Of a stretch of DNA of 43,720 nucleotides, positions 6,866 through 15,822 are shown one piece after another. The notes beneath the pieces are model-generated. The model saw nothing but the letters and a program-made list of their open reading frames with translations, was not told where the DNA came from and did not search any database. The position numbers and the translations under genes are program-made. Every line of letters starts with the position of its first letter. Within the stretch, counting starts at the first letter, position 1. This stretch comes from JAHLMP01 sp964608845 (GTDB lineage: Archaea; Aenigmatarchaeota; Aenigmatarchaeia; GW2011-AR5; JAHLMP01): the NCBI GenBank assembly GCA_964608845.1, contig CAZSPP010000005.1, forward strand, positions 1 to 43,720, in the 5' to 3' direction.

Positions 6866-9800
6866 TCATTTAGAATTAATAAACTCCAATTTATCATTAA
6901 CATAAATCTTTAGAAGATTATATTTTATCAAAGCTTTATCAAATTCTTTTCTTAGCTCATCACAATTTATTTCACAGATTTCAGAAATTTTTCCAACACT
7001 TAAAATTTTTAAAAATCTTCCTTTGGGGGTTGTAAAAATAAAAGATTTCTCTGTACTGTTTTCATTAATGATTAGCATAAAATCTGGAGTTATAAGTTTG
7101 TTGTAAATATTTTCAGCAGAAGATTCTATTTTTAGATAAGTAGTTTGATTTTGATATTCTATAGTACTTTTTCCATTTTCAAAATATTCAGAAATCATTT
7201 CTTTTTGTGTTATTATTTTTCTTTTTCTTGAGAAAGCTCCAAAAAATTTTTCTATTATTGCTCTTAACCAATCTTTTTCTCTTATTTCATCTTTAACAAA
7301 AAATATCTTTTCTCTTGGTCCTGCTATTATTCCATTGCTTTTTGCAATAACTTTTGCTAAAAATTTTCCTTGAGAACTTGGTTGCCACTCTATTTCAACA
7401 TCTTTTATTTCTCTATTTACAAAATTGAACTCCTTTTCTATTTCTCGAGTAAAATTTTCTCCTATTATGAGAATTGTTATGTTTATTTTACCTTCTCCTA
7501 GAATTTTTATCTTGAATTTTTCTTTTTCATTAAGAGTAATATTTTCTGCATCAAATCTCAAAATTTCAAGATATGGTTTATAAATTATTTTAAATGTTGC
7601 GTTATAAATCTTTGCGTTCGTTTGATTATTTTCTCTAAAATATTTTATTGGAGCAAAATTTATTGAAATTATTTTTCTATTATCAATTAAGTCCTTTTTA
7701 TCTACCCAAAACATATTTTCAGGAAATTCTCCTGTTTCATTTATTTCTTCGGATGAGAATTGATCTTGAACTAAATAAATTGGAGTTAAATTTCTAAATT
7801 CTGAAATTTCCTTAACATCTATTTCAATATCTTCTATCTCTTCTGATATTTCCATATCCTTTCTAAAAATAGGTATAATTGGCTTTCCATAATCGTATAA
7901 AAAATAATCTGGATTCAGAAATATTATCTTTTGGTCCTCAATTTTATAATTTGGAGAAAAATCTATTTTTAATTTTGCTCTTCCATTTTCCTCATAAATC
8001 CCATATTCCTCTTCATTGTTAAATGGATCGACAATTATTTCAGGGTTTCCAAAAAGAATTTTTTGATAATATTCTTTTTTCATAAGTTTTAACGGACTTA
8101 AAATTGTAAGAGATGTGGCTATAGATTTTCCTGAAATGCTTAGATTTTTAGATGCATTTGTTACAATATTTAATTTCATATCATTCATACAAACTCCTAA
8201 TGGCTTTCCTTTTATTAAACTGTTTAAAAAAGATAGGAGAGGAGAAAAAACATAAGTATCATGAACTATTCCAGATGATCCTATAAAAACCATATTATTT
8301 ATTCCCAAAAATTTGCTATTGGGGTTTGCAGAAAGAGAATGCTCATCAAAAATTATTTTACTAGAATTAAATGTAATTTCATCATAACTTATAGAATAAT
8401 TTCTTGGATATGGAGTAAAATAGTTTTCGCTTTCTCCTGGGAGATACCATTTTTCTAAATCTCCCATGCCAAAATGAAAGATTAGCGAAGAATAATCTTT
8501 ATTTGCAAAAAATGATGTTTTATTAAATTCTGGTAATGGTTTTGGATTTTCTATATCAGTCCAATCATATTCAAGTAATGTATATTTTTTTGTAGAATAA
8601 TTTTTTAGATGAATAAGATCAAAAGCTTTACTAATCAAATCCTCTATATTTATTATTCCTTTTACTTCCTCTATTTCTTTTTCTGTTGCGTTTGCTCTTC
8701 TTTCTACAAATCTTTTAACATCAAAGCCGTTTAATCTTAAATACCATTCTGTAGCAAAGCCTTCTGTCATTCCGTCAAGAAAGAAAAGATCTAAATATTT
8801 TGGTAAGCGATAAGATGAAAATATTGTTGCTTTTTTGGTTGTTTTCCAATTTTTAGAATTTTCTATTTGGATTGATATTTGGCTCGGATTGCAACAAAAT
8901 CTTCCTATGGCAAAATCAAAATAGTAATCATTATTTATATCACCAAACAAATTATCTGTAAATAAAACATTTCCATCAGAAATATCATATCTATCATCAA
9001 CCCATGGATCATGAACTGCACCAAAAGGGATTCCGAATAAAGATAAAAATATTGTTTTATTAAAAGCGTAGCTATTTCCTAACTTACTTTTTAATTTTAT
9101 TTGATTTGTTACATTTCTTATTTTTTCTATTATTTCATAAATTTTGTTATCTCTGTTGATTTCTTCTGGATTTCCAGTATATCTATAACTTTCATTTATC
9201 TCTATTGGTATAGGTAATGCATTTAATCTTAAAGAAAGTGCTGAATCATCAAAATTTGGGTTTGCTATTGATAAATGGCTTACCTCTTGAATATTATTCA
9301 AAATATAATCAAAAAGTTTTTGTTCATTATCTAAAACTAAATTACAAAGAGAAAAATTAAATGTACATATTGTATATTTTGAGAATTCTTCTCCTGTTAT
9401 TTCATCTGTTTTTATTAAAGAATAATCTTTTATCTTTGCTATAAAAGCTCCAAGCAATGCTAGACTTCTATTGCTATTTACAATTACGAATCCATTTTTA
9501 TTGAAAGAATGTGAATTTATCATATAATTTCTCTTAAATGGAAGTTCTGAAGGATAATTCATATCTACAGTAAAAATAATATCTGGATTATATTCCTCAA
9601 TAAAAATTTTTTGATAATGCTTTGATTTTTCATCAGTTGAATTCCAAACCAATACAGGATAATCCAAAGAAGAAGCGAATAGAATGTTCCAAAAATTTGA
9701 ATTTGTTAATATGATTGGTTTTTTAAACGATGGAATTGTGGTTGGGATGGTTGTTGTAGATGTTTGAATTGTTGATGTAGTTGGATATGTGGTTGTTGTA

Positions 9801-10531
9801 TAAATTGTTGATGTTGTAGTGGTTGGTAATGAAGTTGTTAATGTTGTAGATGTTGTGGTTGTTGGAATTGTTGTAGTTGTGGTTATTGTAGTTGTTGTTA
9901 TTTCCTCTTCCAATTCCAAAACAAGCTTAGGCCAATAATTTGGATTGGGGTGGTCTTTTGAAAAGATTCTACAATCTTTTGCACTATTAGGATAAACATA
10001 TATCTGAAATGTGAATACATTTCTTGAATTATTTATTAGTTCATCTTTAATAGCTTCAGTGACGTTAAAAGAAATCTCTGCTCCAAAATTGCAGTTGTAA
10101 CTAATTCCGCATTCCCCACCATAATAATAGCAACAAGTTATTCCATAAAATTTTATTTCTCTTGTTGTAGATGGTTGGTTAGAATAGGTTATTTCTTTTT
10201 CTGTCCAGTTTAAACTAAAGTTGTTCAATCTATTAAATAAAATTTTTCCCCAGCAATCATGCAAATTTACGGAATTTGCGTATATATAGAATTTTGCATC
10301 TTTTATTTTAGTTTTGTCAATATTTGTAAGATTAAATTTAATAAAACCTCTTTGAGTGTTGTCTATTCCGCTAAAAGTTATATTCGGATAAAATCCGTAA
10401 TTTTCGCTCGGATATCTGCCGTCCACATACGTATCATCAGTGGGATATAAAATAATAATTGTACAATTTCCAAAAGAAAAAATAAACAAAGTAATTAGAA
10501 AAAATACTAGCAAAAAACTAGCAAAACTCAT
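6866..10531 (-). CDS. Large secreted multidomain surface protein (DNRLRE-like plus gingipain-like fold)
   Basis: 1221 residues. Signal peptide at 1-22. Residues 27-207 look like a DNRLRE/disaggregatase-type beta domain (start YPTDDTYVDG, then RGFIKFNLT, and an end such as WPKLVLEL). A Thr-rich linker spans 212-267. Residues about 270-380 resemble putative cell-wall-binding repeat 2 units. Residues 500-836 resemble the peptidase C25 (gingipain) fold: GDINNDYYFDFAIGR (530-544), a His in FHFGMGD (685-691), and ILFGNPEIIVDP (825-836). The expected catalytic Cys position reads VFIGSSG (748-754), so activity is doubtful. A beta domain like the C25 propeptide (YGKPIIPIF...) and an Ig-like domain follow. 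No C-terminal anchor is visible. Many N-glycosylation sequons are present. It is probably an S-layer-associated or surface protein, co-transcribed with the pilin 33 bases upstream. Domain calls are by pattern. Confidence 0.85.
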   Translation of the reverse strand: MSFASFLLVFFLITLFIFSFGNCTIIILYPTDDTYVDGRYPSENYGFYPNITFSGIDNTQRGFIKFNLTNIDKTKIKDAKFYIYANSVNLHDCWGKILFNRLNNFSLNWTEKEITYSNQPSTTREIKFYGITCCYYYGGECGISYNCNFGAEISFNVTEAIKDELINNSRNVFTFQIYVYPNSAKDCRIFSKDHPNPNYWPKLVLELEEEITTTTITTTTTIPTTTTSTTLTTSLPTTTTSTIYTTTTYPTTSTIQTSTTTIPTTIPSFKKPIILTNSNFWNILFASSLDYPVLVWNSTDEKSKHYQKIFIEEYNPDIIFTVDMNYPSELPFKRNYMINSHSFNKNGFVIVNSNRSLALLGAFIAKIKDYSLIKTDEITGEEFSKYTICTFNFSLCNLVLDNEQKLFDYILNNIQEVSHLSIANPNFDDSALSLRLNALPIPIEINESYRYTGNPEEINRDNKIYEIIEKIRNVTNQIKLKSKLGNSYAFNKTIFLSLFGIPFGAVHDPWVDDRYDISDGNVLFTDNLFGDINNDYYFDFAIGRFCCNPSQISIQIENSKNWKTTKKATIFSSYRLPKYLDLFFLDGMTEGFATEWYLRLNGFDVKRFVERRANATEKEIEEVKGIINIEDLISKAFDLIHLKNYSTKKYTLLEYDWTDIENPKPLPEFNKTSFFANKDYSSLIFHFGMGDLEKWYLPGESENYFTPYPRNYSISYDEITFNSSKIIFDEHSLSANPNSKFLGINNMVFIGSSGIVHDTYVFSPLLSFLNSLIKGKPLGVCMNDMKLNIVTNASKNLSISGKSIATSLTILSPLKLMKKEYYQKILFGNPEIIVDPFNNEEEYGIYEENGRAKLKIDFSPNYKIEDQKIIFLNPDYFLYDYGKPIIPIFRKDMEISEEIEDIEIDVKEISEFRNLTPIYLVQDQFSSEEINETGEFPENMFWVDKKDLIDNRKIISINFAPIKYFRENNQTNAKIYNATFKIIYKPYLEILRFDAENITLNEKEKFKIKILGEGKINITILIIGENFTREIEKEFNFVNREIKDVEIEWQPSSQGKFLAKVIAKSNGIIAGPREKIFFVKDEIREKDWLRAIIEKFFGAFSRKRKIITQKEMISEYFENGKSTIEYQNQTTYLKIESSAENIYNKLITPDFMLIINENSTEKSFIFTTPKGRFLKILSVGKISEICEINCDELRKEFDKALIKYNLLKIYVNDKLEFINSK

Positions 10532-10564
10532 ACTATAGAAATATCAAAAATAAAAAAATAAAAA

Positions 10565-11023
10565 CTACGAAGAACAAGTTACATAAGCTGTGCTTGTGAC
10601 TGTGTCACTCACTCCTCCGCAATTTGTGGTTACTATTGCTCTACTAAAGGCTGGGCAACCGACTCCACCCATACCAGATGGAGAGCATCCGCTCAAACTC
10701 AACGCCTTAGTTTCTCCTCTTGCTACTGTTGTTGGACTTGTTGTTGAGCATGTTCCTCCTGTTGTGTTAACTATCATTCCACTTACATTCAAATCCACGA
10801 AACCTGTATTCTTTACAACAATCGCGGCACTTGTTCCAGAAACATAAACATGCTCTATTGCTATGCTTGCGTCACTACAACCCAAAGCCTCTTCTGTTTT
10901 TGTTGTTATATTAGTTGTGGTGGTTCTTGCAAAACTAGAAAGCCATCCCATTATTATCATTGCTATGCTTACTGTAAAAGCTATTAGCAATACCGAAGCT
11001 ATCAATGGGCTTAAACCTTTCAT
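10565..11023 (-). CDS. Archaeal type IV pilin (Pilin_N family)
   Basis: 152 residues. The N-terminus MKGLSPLIASVLLIAF is the classic archaeal pilin/DUF1628 signal, with a charged KG before the hydrophobic helix that forms the filament core. The head is small and rich in Thr, Ser, Gly and Val, with Cys pairs (CSD, CSTT, CSPSGMGGVGC, NCGG) suggesting disulfides. The amino-acid make-up (Thr/Ala/Gly rich, few Lys) and higher G+C than its neighbours fit a highly expressed extracellular filament protein. An A/T-rich promoter (TTTAAATATT on the minus strand near 11072-11085) lies upstream. This is the best major-pilin candidate here. Confidence 0.9.
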   Translation of the reverse strand: MKGLSPLIASVLLIAFTVSIAMIIMGWLSSFARTTTTNITTKTEEALGCSDASIAIEHVYVSGTSAAIVVKNTGFVDLNVSGMIVNTTGGTCSTTSPTTVARGETKALSLSGCSPSGMGGVGCPAFSRAIVTTNCGGVSDTVTSTAYVTCSS

Positions 11024-11152
11024 TTTTTATCAATCCTAACCAAAACTTAATATGAATTTAGTAAAAAGTAATATTTAAAGTTTTTTTGGTTAAAAAAACA
11101 GAAAAATACATTTGTAATTTTTGAGTTTATCTTTGTTTTTCTTAAACCTTTC

Positions 11153-11620
11153 TCATTCAATCTTTATATCGGTTGTAACCGCTGCCAAAGGACAATTAAC
11201 AGCAACAACCCTAATTCTCAAAGGTGAACCACTTGAATTAGTAAAATTTATTGTATATATTTCTCCTGGCAATGCTGTTAAATTTTCTAATGTATATGAA
11301 GAATTCTGGACCCAATAGCATTTAGAAGAATCTAAAACCTCATCTTTCCCTGGATCAGAATAAAACAAATATGCTCTAAATCCTTTTAATGTTGCCGTTC
11401 CTACATTTTCCAACTTAAAATATCCAACATTGTTTACAATCCTTGCATCAGAAATTTTTAAGTTAGCACCAGTGCAAATCGGTGTGGTGTTTTGTTCTGC
11501 TTCTGTAAGTCTTGCTTGTGTAAAAGAAGATGCCCACATTGCTACTATTCCTGCAATTGTTAATGTCAATGCTATTAAAAGAACTGTAGCAACTAAAGGC
11601 GAAATACCTTTTAAAATCAT
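11153..11620 (-). CDS. Archaeal type IV pilin (Pilin_N family)
   Basis: 155 residues starting MILKGISPLVATVLLIAL, an archaeal pilin signal with its hydrophobic filament helix. The head is a single beta domain with an SSGSPLRIRVVAVNC end and two or three cysteines. It is transcribed away from the SRP RNA and toward the neighbouring pilin, with 129 bases between them that include a T-rich run (minus strand) that may terminate it. The head differs from the first pilin, so the two are not recent duplicates. No prepilin peptidase gene is present in the window. Confidence 0.9.
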   Translation of the reverse strand: MILKGISPLVATVLLIALTLTIAGIVAMWASSFTQARLTEAEQNTTPICTGANLKISDARIVNNVGYFKLENVGTATLKGFRAYLFYSDPGKDEVLDSSKCYWVQNSSYTLENLTALPGEIYTINFTNSSGSPLRIRVVAVNCPLAAVTTDIKIE

Positions 11621-11640
11621 GAATATTTATTCTTTTTACC

Positions 11641-11650
11641 TATTTAAATA
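11641..11650 (+). promoter_or_regulatory. TATA-like box for the SRP RNA
   Basis: TATTTAAATA lies about 30-38 bases upstream of the inferred 5' end of the 7S RNA at 11679, a usual distance for an archaeal TATA element. The pilin gene on the other strand starts at 11620, so this short gap carries back-to-back promoters. Confidence 0.5.
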
Positions 11651-11678
11651 TTTTAATCTTTTTCATTTCATAATTTTT

Positions 11679-11953
11679 ATTGGAGGCCTAGACTGGGCAG
11701 GTGCGCGTTGCCTGTAACCCGAAATCGCGCTATGCGGGAGTCGAAGCCCGAGGGCGACTTGCATTGCTTTAAGGACTCTGAAGCTAAGCGTAGAAGTCCA
11801 GTCCTTTAGGGCATATGCTATAATGAACCAGGTCAGGTCCGGGAGGAAGCAGCCTTAAGTTATAGCATATGCGCTTAAAGGGTTGCTGGATGGAGCGATG
11901 CTTCAGAACAATCCTTACAGCAATGCATTTCCACCGAGGGCGTGGCCTCCAAT
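11679..11953 (+). ncRNA. ffs: 7S signal recognition particle RNA
   Basis: Archaeal SRP RNA, about 275 nt. The conserved helix 8 core GAACCAGGTCAGGTCCGGGA then GGAAGCAGCC spans about 11824-11854, where SRP54 binds. It is flanked by the long helix 5 arms (GGGCATATGCTATAA pairing with TTATAGCATATGCGC). A helix 6 arm GGACT...AGTCC (the SRP19 site) lies before it. The Alu-type 5' domain (GGTGCGCG, TGCCTGTAACC) is near the start. Ends are set by helix 1: ATTGGAGGCC at 11679-11688 pairs perfectly with GGCCTCCAAT at 11944-11953. It is far richer in G+C than its surroundings. It guides secreted and membrane proteins, abundant in this window, to the translocon. Confidence 0.96.
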
Positions 11954-11966
11954 TTTTCGTGATTTT

Positions 11967-12719
11967 ATGGTTGAATTAAAAAGAATGACAGCAATAAAAA
12001 CGGATATTCAATCAATAATTAGTGGAAAATACATAACTTCAGAAAATTTTTCTGGATCTTTTGTTTTAACAAAACTTGGACAAAAGATATCTAGAACTAG
12101 AGTTTTAGCAACAGTTATTGACAAATTCATTTCTTCTGATGAAAGCTATGCAACATTAACCTTAGATGATGGAACAGGAAAGATAAGAGTAAAGGCTTTC
12201 GGAGACTTAAAAATTATAGAAAATGTGGAGAATGGTGATATAATAGATATTATTGGAAAACTTAGAAGTTATAATGAAGAGATTTATATTGTACCGGAAA
12301 TAATTCAGCATATTAAAGATCAAAGATTCATAACATTAAGAAAGCTTGAAATTGAAAAACAGAAAGAAGAATTAAAAAGAAAATTTGAATTGGTTTCAGA
12401 ATATCAGAAAAAGGTAAGCGATTTAGAAGAGCTTAAAAATATTCTTCATAAAAAGTTTGGGATTAAGGATGATGAAATCGAGGCTATTCTATTATCAAAA
12501 GAGATTTTTAACGAAAAGCATGCAGAAGAGGAAATGAAAAATAAAAAAGAAGAAATAATAAAACTTATAGAAAAATTGGATTCTGGTAGCGGATGTGAAT
12601 ATTCTATATTGCTAAAGGAGTCAAATATAAGTGAAGATACTTTCGAAAAAATAATCAACGAGTTGTTGGCTGAAGGTATATGCTTTGAGCCCAAGCCCGG
12701 AATAATAAAACTGTTATAA
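11967..12719 (+). CDS. RPA-like single-stranded DNA-binding protein (OB fold + winged helix)
   Basis: 250 residues from the ATG at 11967. The frame stays open further upstream, but that part lies inside the SRP RNA and is not coding; a second ATG at 11985 is possible. An OB fold of the RPA32/tRNA_anti type covers about 25-120 (VLATVIDKF, YATLTLDDGTGKIRVKAFG, GDIIDIIGKL). A Lys/Glu-rich helical linker follows, and a winged-helix-like C-terminus (KIINELLAEGICFEP). This is the layout of archaeal RPA32-type proteins that bind ssDNA in replication and repair. It starts only 13 bases after the SRP RNA, so it may be transcribed with it. AMMECR1 and Pus10 genes follow. Confidence 0.88.
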   Translation: MVELKRMTAIKTDIQSIISGKYITSENFSGSFVLTKLGQKISRTRVLATVIDKFISSDESYATLTLDDGTGKIRVKAFGDLKIIENVENGDIIDIIGKLRSYNEEIYIVPEIIQHIKDQRFITLRKLEIEKQKEELKRKFELVSEYQKKVSDLEELKNILHKKFGIKDDEIEAILLSKEIFNEKHAEEEMKNKKEEIIKLIEKLDSGSGCEYSILLKESNISEDTFEKIINELLAEGICFEPKPGIIKLL

Positions 12720-12750
12720 AAATTAAAAAATAGAATTCGAATTTATAAAA

Positions 12751-13347
12751 ATGGAAAATCTTTTATCTTTTGATCAAGGAGAATTTCTTGTAAAATTTGC
12801 AAGAAGTGTTATAGAAAGTTATGTAAGAAATAAAAAATTAGAAAAACCTGAAATAGAAGACTGGATGATTGAAAAAAGAGGAGTATTCACAACAATAGAA
12901 ACATATCCTGAAAATGAATTAAGAGGATGTATAGGAATTCCGTATCCAATTAAACCATTAATAGTGGCTTTATTAATATCTGCTAAGAGTGCGTGTATAG
13001 ATCCGAGATTTCCTCCTTTAGGTGAAGATGAATTAGATAATATTGTTGTTGAGGTCTCTGTGCTTTCAAAACCAAAAGAAATAAAGGTAAAAAATAAAGA
13101 AGAATATTTAGAAAGAATATCTTTTAAAGATGGTTTAATATTAAAATATAAGACACATAGCGGTTTATTTTTACCTCAGGTTTGGGAAAAGATAAAAGAT
13201 AAAAAAGAATTTTTGGATGCATTGTGCTTAAAAGCGGGGCTTCCTAAGGAATATTGGAAAAACAAAGAAGCGAAAATATACAGATTTAATACTCAAATAT
13301 TTAAAGAAATAGAACCGAATGGAAAGATTGTTGAAATAAAATTGTAG
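12751..13347 (+). CDS. AMMECR1-domain protein
   Basis: 198 residues with the AMMECR1 hallmark ELRGCIGIP (about 51-59) and downstream DPRFPPL and VEVSVLSKP, covering the full domain length. The biochemical role of this widely conserved family is unsettled; in many archaea it is found near MEMO or radical-SAM genes. Here it sits 31 bases after the RPA gene and 9 bases before pus10, consistent with one operon. A TATA-like TTTATAAAA lies right before the ATG, so a leaderless transcript is unlikely from that site alone. Confidence 0.93.
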   Translation: MENLLSFDQGEFLVKFARSVIESYVRNKKLEKPEIEDWMIEKRGVFTTIETYPENELRGCIGIPYPIKPLIVALLISAKSACIDPRFPPLGEDELDNIVVEVSVLSKPKEIKVKNKEEYLERISFKDGLILKYKTHSGLFLPQVWEKIKDKKEFLDALCLKAGLPKEYWKNKEAKIYRFNTQIFKEIEPNGKIVEIKL

Positions 13348-13356
13348 GGTGGTTAA

Positions 13357-14619
13357 ATGGAAAATTTGATTATTCAAAAATTAGAGCAAATATTTAGATA
13401 TGGATATATTTGTGACAATTGCTTAGGAAGACAATTTTCTCAACTTCTAAGCAAGATGGAAAATAAGGAAAGGGGGAAAATTCTTAGAAAATTTTTTGCA
13501 ATGTCGATAGACGCAAATTCTGATAAAAATTTTGATATGAGAAATTTTATTGGCTTTGAGTTTCATAATGAAAAATTGAACAAAGAGATGAAAAAAATAA
13601 AAGATGTTGGAAAATGTAAAATTTGTGATGGTTTCTTTGAAGAAGAGAACATAAAAAAATGGAAAGAAATGGTAATAAGAAAGGTAAAAGAATCTGGATA
13701 TGAATTTAATTCTTTTGTGGTTGGCACAAAACTTTCTTCAAAATTGTTAAAAAATGAAGAAGATCTTTGGGAAAATATTGGCGTAGATTTTTGCGAGCCT
13801 ATAAAAACAGAGATAAATAGAACGATAGGAAAAGAGATTGAAAAAAGATTTAAAATTAAAGCTAATCTCAGATTTCCTGATATATTAATTCTTCTAGACA
13901 TTGAAAATGAAAATGTTAATATAAAGCCAAATCCTCTTTTCATAAAAGGTAAATATCAAAAGCTTGTAAGAGGAATTGCACAAACAAAATCTAAGAGATA
14001 TAAAAATTCTGTTGAAGAAATAATTGCTAAGCCTCTTATGAAAATGGTACTTGGAAAAAAACACAAGTTTCATGGTGCTGGAAGAGAAGATGTTGATGCG
14101 AGATGTTTGGGTTGGAGACCTTTTGTTATAGAGATAATTGAACCCAAAAAAAGAAAAATAGATTTAAAAAAATTGATGGATATTATTAATAAAACAAAAG
14201 AGGTTAGAGTAAAAGATCTTAAATTTTCAAATATAGAAGAAGTTAGAGAAATTAAAGAAGCAAGATATGATAAGGAATATAAAGTTATTGTGAAATGTGA
14301 GAGAGAAATAAAAAAAGATGATTTGAAAAAATTGAAAGCATTAGAAACAGTGATAACCCAACGCACTCCTACAAGAGTATTAAAAAGAAGGGTTGACAAA
14401 ATTAGAAGAAGAAAAGTATTTAAAATAAAAACAAGGATAATAAATAAAAAATCTTTTATGTTGATAGTAAGATGCGAAGCAGGATTATATGTAAAGGAAT
14501 TAGTAACAGGAGATGGAGGAAGAACCAAACCCAGTGTAAGTGAAATTTTAAATTGTGAATGCAAACCAAAAGATTTAGATGTAACAAAAATATTTATTAA
14601 AAAAGTAAAATATTTATAA
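13357..14619 (+). CDS. pus10: tRNA pseudouridine synthase Pus10
   Basis: 420 residues. It makes pseudouridine 54/55 in the T-loop of archaeal tRNAs. The N-terminus has the Zn-binding CDNCLG and CKICDGFF motifs and a THUMP-like region. The catalytic domain has FHGAGREDVDAR with the catalytic Asp near residue 245, then GWRPFVIE, QRTPTRVLKRR and a C-terminal GLYVKELVTGDGGR. All are Pus10 marks. The start is supported by GGGTGG seven bases before the ATG. The substrate site is the T-loop, and two tRNA genes in this window carry introns exactly there, so modification must presumably follow splicing (inference). Confidence 0.95.
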   Translation: MENLIIQKLEQIFRYGYICDNCLGRQFSQLLSKMENKERGKILRKFFAMSIDANSDKNFDMRNFIGFEFHNEKLNKEMKKIKDVGKCKICDGFFEEENIKKWKEMVIRKVKESGYEFNSFVVGTKLSSKLLKNEEDLWENIGVDFCEPIKTEINRTIGKEIEKRFKIKANLRFPDILILLDIENENVNIKPNPLFIKGKYQKLVRGIAQTKSKRYKNSVEEIIAKPLMKMVLGKKHKFHGAGREDVDARCLGWRPFVIEIIEPKKRKIDLKKLMDIINKTKEVRVKDLKFSNIEEVREIKEARYDKEYKVIVKCEREIKKDDLKKLKALETVITQRTPTRVLKRRVDKIRRRKVFKIKTRIINKKSFMLIVRCEAGLYVKELVTGDGGRTKPSVSEILNCECKPKDLDVTKIFIKKVKYL

Positions 14620-14632
14620 TAAAGTGTTGCAT

Positions 14633-14881
14633 ATGTCAAACATGAAAGATATTATAAAATCTTTTGATGAGCTTATCAATGACATGAATGTACCTCGAAA
14701 TGTAAGAAAGAGATTAGAAGAAGCTAAAAATGAATTATTAAATAATTCTGTTGAAAAGAGTGTAAGAATAGGAAAGGTTATCTCAACAATGGATGAAATA
14801 TCTATAGACATAAATTTGCCAATATATGCAAGAACAAAGATATGGAATATAGTTTCTATGCTGGAGTCTATTAGAAAATAA
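14633..14881 (+). CDS. UPF0147 family protein
   Basis: 82 residues from the ATG at 14633; an in-frame GTG nine bases upstream is possible. It is an all-helical small protein with NVRKRLEEAKNELL and a conserved C-terminus PIYARTKIWNIVSMLESI, matching the archaeal UPF0147 family. Function is unknown. It follows pus10 by 13 bases and probably shares its transcript; it converges with sepF. Confidence 0.85.
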   Translation: MSNMKDIIKSFDELINDMNVPRNVRKRLEEAKNELLNNSVEKSVRIGKVISTMDEISIDINLPIYARTKIWNIVSMLESIRK

Positions 14882-14904
14882 ATTTAAAATAACATAAAAA
14901 TTGC

Positions 14905-15267
14905 TTATATGTTTTCTTTTTCTATACTCAGTTGTGAAGGTCTTTCAACCACAGCAAAACCTGGAGTAGCTATTACCCAGTCCTCTCCAACTCCTGCTAT
15001 ATCTCCTCCAATGGCAGCACACGTCTTGCTTATTCTAGAAATCGCTCTTTTCAATTCTCCTAAATCTTTTTCTTTCAATTCTTTTATTTTTATAAAAACT
15101 ATTTTACCTTCTCTAATTCTTTCTTGAATTCTATCAGAATCTCCAAAACTACTTAAATTTTCTACAACAATTTTAATTCTCCCTTTCTTTTCTGGTTCTT
15201 CTTCAACCTGCAATTCAACATACTCTTCCTCTTCTTCTCCTTTCTTTTTGAAAACACTTAGTACCAT
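14905..15267 (-). CDS. sepF: Archaeal SepF, FtsZ membrane anchor
   Basis: 120 residues from the ATG at 15267, which follows GGTGATAAA. A short N-terminal amphipathic segment MVLSVFKKK (membrane-targeting) is joined by an acidic linker to a SepF/DUF552 fold (RIKIVVENL, GKIVFIKIKEL, AIGGDIAGVGEDWVIATP). In archaea SepF dimers bind the FtsZ C-terminus and tether it to the membrane. ftsZ is about 8 kb away in the same window, so this organism appears to use FtsZ/SepF division. Confidence 0.9.
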   Translation of the reverse strand: MVLSVFKKKGEEEEEYVELQVEEEPEKKGRIKIVVENLSSFGDSDRIQERIREGKIVFIKIKELKEKDLGELKRAISRISKTCAAIGGDIAGVGEDWVIATPGFAVVERPSQLSIEKENI

Positions 15268-15327
15268 TTTATCACCTTTATCTATAATAGAATACAAACT
15301 TTTAAATCTTTTAGCTCAAAATCGATC

Positions 15328-15747
15328 TTATTTAATTACATCAACATAAACTAATTTGCAATTATCGGTTTGTGCAATTATTCTTATATGTTCTGGTTCG
15401 AAAAGCAGCTCGTGTTCTAAATATTTTATTTCGTTCACATCTAAAGAAATATTCAGAAAAGATGAAACTATGTTTGATTTTGTATAATAGATTATCTTAA
15501 AGTTGTTGAGAGGATAGTTTCCTGTATTCTCTAACACAGCTTTAAATTTTCCTTCTTCTATTAAGTATTCTAAAACCCTAAAAGATGATTTTATACACTC
15601 CATTGAACTTGTATAACTTGTTTCTATTTCTTTCAGTCTTTCACTAACATAATTAACAATCCAAGCATTTATAATAAGAGCAAGAGAAACACTTATAGAG
15701 ATAAGTATTACTGTAGCAACTAAAGGTGATATTCCTTTATTTTTCAT
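15328..15747 (-). CDS. Archaeal type IV pilin-like protein
   Basis: 139 residues from the ATG at 15747, preceded by GTGATAAAA. The N-terminus MKNKGISPLVATVILIS is an archaeal pilin signal followed by the filament helix. The head has NTGNYPLNNFKIIYYT and only two cysteines. It is a third Pilin_N protein but more Lys/Glu rich than the others, so perhaps a minor subunit. It lies 60 bases upstream of sepF on the same strand. Confidence 0.85.
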   Translation of the reverse strand: MKNKGISPLVATVILISISVSLALIINAWIVNYVSERLKEIETSYTSSMECIKSSFRVLEYLIEEGKFKAVLENTGNYPLNNFKIIYYTKSNIVSSFLNISLDVNEIKYLEHELLFEPEHIRIIAQTDNCKLVYVDVIK

Positions 15748-15822
15748 TTTTATCACAGTAATATTTCACAGATATGACTATTGAAAATAATTACATTTCT
15801 GAATTTTTAAAGCTAAGTTTCA

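Noticed and set aside
9730..9900. Short tandem DNA repeats, possible CRISPR or minisatellite
   Set aside because: These are ACA/ACT codon runs encoding the Thr-rich linker; no regular spacer pattern. No CRISPR array was found anywhere.
11883..11966. N-terminal extension of the RPA gene
   Set aside because: The region is the 3' arm of the SRP RNA, fixed by helix 1 pairing to 11953.
14070..14639. 189-codon minus-strand frame opposite pus10
   Set aside because: Hydrophobic shadow of A-rich codons in pus10, without a start signal.
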